DNA from: Bog-473 sp049513455
GTDB taxonomy: Bacteria; Actinomycetota; Acidimicrobiia; Acidimicrobiales; RAAP-2
DNA length: 64,000 nucleotides
Direction of reading: 5' to 3'
Assembly (NCBI GenBank): GCA_049513455.1
Contig: JBEKWB010000021.1
Location: 1-64,000 of the forward strand
The notes under the pieces were generated by a model. That model saw only the letters and a program-made list of their open reading frames with translations. It was not told the DNA's origin and made no database searches. This document shows, piece after piece, positions 61,132 through 64,000 of this stretch (within the stretch, counting starts at the first letter, position 1; each line of letters starts with the position of its first letter). The translations under genes were made by a program, and so were the position numbers.

Positions 61132-61190
61132 TTCCAAGCTGATCATGTCGGTCCGATCCCGGTCGGCCGCTCTCTATAAATGCCCAGGTC
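61132..61190 (+). repeat. Second copy of the tRNA-Gly 3' half (att-like direct repeat)
   Basis: From TTCCAAGCTGATCATG to GGTCGGCCGCTCTCT, the segment repeats 58769-58828 with two substitutions inside the tRNA part and a few beyond it. Only the part from the anticodon loop to past the 3' end of the tRNA is present, so it cannot be a functional tRNA. This is the pattern left by tRNA-directed integration. Confidence 0.75.
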
Positions 61191-61268
61191 GGAGTGGGTG
61201 GGGCACCGCCAGCGTCCGATGGGCGGAATGATCGATGACGGTCCACTGCGATCTCTTCGCCAGGTTCT

Positions 61269-62708
61269 TCAGAGCCGGGTTAGTTCCTCCGTAACCGCCT
61301 TCTCGACGGACGTCCCCTCGAAAAATCCCGGGTTCGTCCCCGCCCAGAGGCGCACCGGATTGGCGAAGGTGAAGTGGCGAAAACCTTCGGCGTCGAGCAG
61401 GCCGTGTTCGACCAATTCCCACGCCTCGTCGAGCACGTTGCGGAAGTCCGGGACGTCCCAGTGGCCGATGTCGCTGGCGAACAGGGCGGGGATGCGGGCT
61501 CCGAGCGGGTTGAGACGCTCGTCGAAGGCCACGGCGGCCATTGGGTCGTCAGCCTCGCAGCCGAAGAAGTACTGGCGACTGAAGACATCTTTGATGTCGT
61601 CGGGCGACCTGAGGAGGGATTCGGCGAAGTCATCGATGCTCGCCCCCTCGATCATTGGCTCGGACAGCAGGCGGAGGCCCTCGTCGAGTCGGCCCAGGCG
61701 TTCCCGCACCGGGCCCTCAGCGAAGCGGTCGAACAGCGAGGTGAGCATCCCGCGGTCAAGCTCGGCCGGGTCGTAGCGCCTCACAGCTTCGACATTGCGC
61801 TTCTCCCAGTGCCCGATCACGTCGCTGTAAAGGTTGCAGGCCCAGGCGGTTCCGCCCTCTTGGAAGGCGAAACGGAGCTCGGGGAACCGCAGTGGCACCC
61901 CACCCATGAGGAGAGAGCGGGCAGTCAGTTCCCCGGCGGCGGCGAAGTTGCCGATGTGGTTGTAGACGTAGTTGCTTGTCGACATACGAGAGCCCCATCC
62001 CGAGCCTGTCGAATGGAAGGTTGGGGAGACCCCTAGCTCGACACACCGACGCCAAAGTGGGTCGTAATCGTAAAGAGAGCCGTGGCCGAGGCCGTCCATC
62101 CAGATCGCCCCTGGGCCACCTTCGGGAATTGGGCGGGGGATGGCGCCCCCCATCATGACCGCCCGGTGGCCGAGATCGACCACGGCGTGCTCGAGCTCTT
62201 CCAGCGCCTCCTCGGGCGTGAAGGTGGGGATGCACGCCACGGGGATGAGCCGGTCCGCGTAGGGGGCGTACTGCTCGGCCAGGTAGGCGTTGCACGCGGC
62301 CGCCATGGCTTGGCGCAGCTCGTCGTCGCGGAGGTGGATGGGGATGAGTCCGTAGGTGGGGTACAGCACGGCGACGTCGAGACCAAGCTCATCGAGCCGT
62401 TCGTAGAGCAGTCGCGGGAGCATGGCGGTGGCCCGGTCGAGGGTATTGCGGGTGGGAATGCCCCACCAGGGCGACTGGGTGATTCCATGCCGCTTGCGCA
62501 TCTCGTCGTTCACTCCCTGGAGCGTCTCACCGCTGTGCACGACGGCGTCGAAACGCTGCGCCACCGACTCACCGGCCAGATCGACCAGCAGGTCCCGAAC
62601 GAGGGGGAGGAACTCGATCAGGTGTCCGTCGCTGTCGATGACCGGATGGTCGAGCTGGGCCCGGATGCGCCGAACCCCGTCCGATGGTTGGTAGTCGGTC
62701 ATCTCCAT
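61269..62708 (-). CDS. Amidohydrolase family protein (TIM-barrel metal-dependent hydrolase)
   Basis: The protein has 479 residues. HPVIDSDGHLIEFLPLVRDL holds the first metal-binding residues in the position of the family HxH. Further conserved parts are AVLYPTYGLIPIHLRDDELR, VACIPTFTPEEALEELEHAV, PTFHSTGSGWGSRM, the barrel-end HWDVPDFRN Asp region, and FTFANPVRLWAGTNPGFFEG. It resembles the actinobacterial amidohydrolase-2 proteins, decarboxylase-like. The substrate is unknown. Start ATG 62708 or 62702. Confidence 0.88.
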   Translation of the reverse strand: MEMTDYQPSDGVRRIRAQLDHPVIDSDGHLIEFLPLVRDLLVDLAGESVAQRFDAVVHSGETLQGVNDEMRKRHGITQSPWWGIPTRNTLDRATAMLPRLLYERLDELGLDVAVLYPTYGLIPIHLRDDELRQAMAAACNAYLAEQYAPYADRLIPVACIPTFTPEEALEELEHAVVDLGHRAVMMGGAIPRPIPEGGPGAIWMDGLGHGSLYDYDPLWRRCVELGVSPTFHSTGSGWGSRMSTSNYVYNHIGNFAAAGELTARSLLMGGVPLRFPELRFAFQEGGTAWACNLYSDVIGHWEKRNVEAVRRYDPAELDRGMLTSLFDRFAEGPVRERLGRLDEGLRLLSEPMIEGASIDDFAESLLRSPDDIKDVFSRQYFFGCEADDPMAAVAFDERLNPLGARIPALFASDIGHWDVPDFRNVLDEAWELVEHGLLDAEGFRHFTFANPVRLWAGTNPGFFEGTSVEKAVTEELTRL

Positions 62709-62869
62709 GCTCCCTCCCTTGACGCGGTTATCCTACGGCTCGGAACGGGGGCTGAAAGTGGGAAGCCCGTGGGAACTGTCACCGGTTCCATAGTTTGTGC
62801 GACCCTCCCTGCAGTCGCGGAACCGTGAACGGGGAGATCCCGGGCGGCAGGCCTTAAGAACTCAGGGGC

Positions 62870-63424
62870 TCACGTCCAGATGACCCTCGCCCTTTCGGCC
62901 GCGGCACGGACTGCCGACCCATCCACAACCGTGCTGGTCTCGCCGCGAGCAGGCGGAGGCAGAGCCACAAAGATCTCGAGGGGTCCTTCGGGTGGTAAGG
63001 GGAACACCCAGGCGCCGAACCTCCATCCGCCCGACCCCCCACCGCCACCACCCGGGCGCACGACTGGTTGGGTGGGTATGCCCTGATCGTCGCGCGGCGC
63101 ATCGAAGGGTCCGCCCCGGCCGCCCATACGGCCGTCGGCGAATCTGACTCCGATCCGCACCATGCCCATTGGTCCACGGTGAATCCTGGATTGGATGTCT
63201 ATGGCGCGGTTGGGGTTCAGGAGAATGGCCACATTGATCCGAAAGCCATTGGGATAGACATCCAGATGGGGAATCGATACGACGGCGTTCTCGTCTTGAC
63301 TGAGCACCGCATCCAACGTCAGCGTCGAGGGCAGTGTGCCCTCCGAGGGACGATCCCAGGCGGGCGGAGCCCAGCGGCGTTCCGCGGGCTGTCGGGGCGG
63401 CGGCAGAGGCTCAAAGAAGGTCAC
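62870..63424 (-). CDS. Conserved hypothetical protein with Gly-rich insert
   Basis: The protein has 184 residues and looks beta-rich: TLDAVLSQDENAVVSIPHLD, GFRINVAILLNPNRAI, MVRIGVRFADGRMGGRGG, a GGGGGGSGGW stretch near residue 125 and WVFPLPPEGPLEIFVALPPP. No signal peptide or membrane helix. I do not know its function. It lies between the amidohydrolase and the LLM oxidoreductase, all on the minus strand. Confidence 0.7.
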   Translation of the reverse strand: MTFFEPLPPPRQPAERRWAPPAWDRPSEGTLPSTLTLDAVLSQDENAVVSIPHLDVYPNGFRINVAILLNPNRAIDIQSRIHRGPMGMVRIGVRFADGRMGGRGGPFDAPRDDQGIPTQPVVRPGGGGGGSGGWRFGAWVFPLPPEGPLEIFVALPPPARGETSTVVDGSAVRAAAERARVIWT

Positions 63425-63471
63425 TGACCGACCAGGTTACCTAGGTTGGTCTGTCGCGAATGTCGCGCAGC

Positions 63472-64000
63472 TCAGCGCCAGCCGAGCTCCGGCGCGACGT
63501 CACTCAGGAGTGAATCGAGCACGTGGGTGCAGTAGTCGACACCGAGCTGGTTGGGGATCGTCAGCAGCAAGGTGTCGGCGGCGGCGATTGCCTCATCCTG
63601 GGCCAGTTGCTCGATGAGCTGCTCGGGCTCCCCGGCATAGGTCTTGCCGAAGCGTGCCTTGCCGCCGTCGATGAACCCGACCTGGTCCTGTGAGTTGCCT
63701 TCCCGGCCGAAATACGCGCGGTCGAGGTCGTTGACGATCGGGAAGATACTCCGGCTGACCGAGACTCGGGGCTCGCGGGCATGGCCGGCATTGGCCCAAG
63801 CCTTGCGGAATCGCTCGATTTGTTCGGCCTGGAGCTGATGGAACGGCACGCCGGTGTCTTCGCTGAGAAGCGTCGAGCTCATCAGGTTCATTCCCTGCTC
63901 GGCCGCCCACTCGGCGGTCTTCCGGGTGCCGGCGCCCCACCAGATCCGCTCGCGCAGGCCATCGGAGTGCGGCTCGACCCGAAGCAGTCCGGGCGGGTTG
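63472..64000 (-). CDS. LLM class flavin-dependent oxidoreductase, C-terminal part (5' end outside window)
   Basis: The frame is open to the window edge. Read from base 64000 it contains GLRERIWWGAGTRKTAEWAA, QGMNLMSSTLLSEDTGVPFH and SVSRSIFPIVNDLDRAYFGR, the C-terminal half of a luciferase-like monooxygenase with a TIM-barrel fold. It ends LSDVAPELGWR and stop. FMN or F420 as cofactor cannot be decided from this part. The start lies beyond 64000. Confidence 0.88.
   Translation of the reverse strand, partial: NPPGLLRVEPHSDGLRERIWWGAGTRKTAEWAAEQGMNLMSSTLLSEDTGVPFHQLQAEQIERFRKAWANAGHAREPRVSVSRSIFPIVNDLDRAYFGREGNSQDQVGFIDGGKARFGKTYAGEPEQLIEQLAQDEAIAAADTLLLTIPNQLGVDYCTHVLDSLLSDVAPELGWR

Noticed and set aside
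61132..61174. A second tRNA-Gly gene.
   Set aside because: Only the part from the anticodon loop onward is present. The acceptor 5' strand and D arm are missing.

Overview
The window is a GC-rich chromosomal segment from an actinobacterium. Evidence for this is a Lsr2-type nucleoid protein, mycothiol-type DinB/DUF664 and TIGR03086-like proteins, a LexA box of the CGAAC-N4-GTTCG type, an F420/NADP-oxidoreductase-like gene, LLM flavin oxidoreductase, stand-alone LigD-type NHEJ proteins, and heavy use of GTG starts. An uncultured Acidimicrobiia-like lineage would fit, but no rRNA or phylogenetic marker is present, so the class is inference.

Layout. 0-7 kb: a cation antiporter, then a nucleic-acid repair group made of a HhH glycosylase-like protein, archease, the RNA ligase RtcB, a tiny acidic repeat protein and the polymerase/PHP nuclease PolX. 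Archease and RtcB each carry one single-base frameshift in a homopolymer. 7-31 kb is a patchwork. It holds intact genes (nitroreductase, DrrAB-like ABC exporter with a TetR regulator, a methyltransferase between imperfect direct repeats, alpha/beta hydrolase, LexA-controlled dinB, FtsX permease, CYTH protein, PadR/membrane pair, DUF899). It also holds an unusual number of broken ones: a carbohydrate-binding-domain fragment, a truncated nitroreductase, a frameshifted DUF1361 gene, an IS630 remnant, an internally deleted group II intron, a cysteine-repeat surface protein with a nonsense codon and a 49-bp tandem duplication, an internally deleted nitronate monooxygenase and a VOC-FtsX chimera.

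31-45 kb: SDR and phosphotransferase genes; a three-gene cassette with the LigD polymerase and ligase modules as separate proteins and a PHP phosphoesterase gene between them; DoxX, a cyclic-nucleotide-binding protein, two DinB proteins, a secreted HtrA-like protease with an 18-bp repeat linker, and lsr2. 44-57 kb: a P450 with its TetR regulator and a clear palindromic operator, a histidine kinase/response regulator pair followed by an ABC1 kinase, a saccharopine-dehydrogenase-like gene, a tightly overlapped five-gene run (GNAT, orphan possible-nuclease protein, GNAT, small membrane protein, methyltransferase), an aldo/keto reductase and an enoyl-CoA hydratase.

57-64 kb: a solitary TnpB nuclease, truncated hemoglobin, tRNA-Gly(TCC), and a 2.4-kb stretch bounded by a second copy of the tRNA 3' half that resembles the footprint of an integrated element. 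It contains a cupin-like gene with a perfect 11-bp inverted repeat upstream. An amidohydrolase, a conserved hypothetical protein and a partial LLM oxidoreductase finish the window. No rRNA, CRISPR array, integrase or replication origin was seen.
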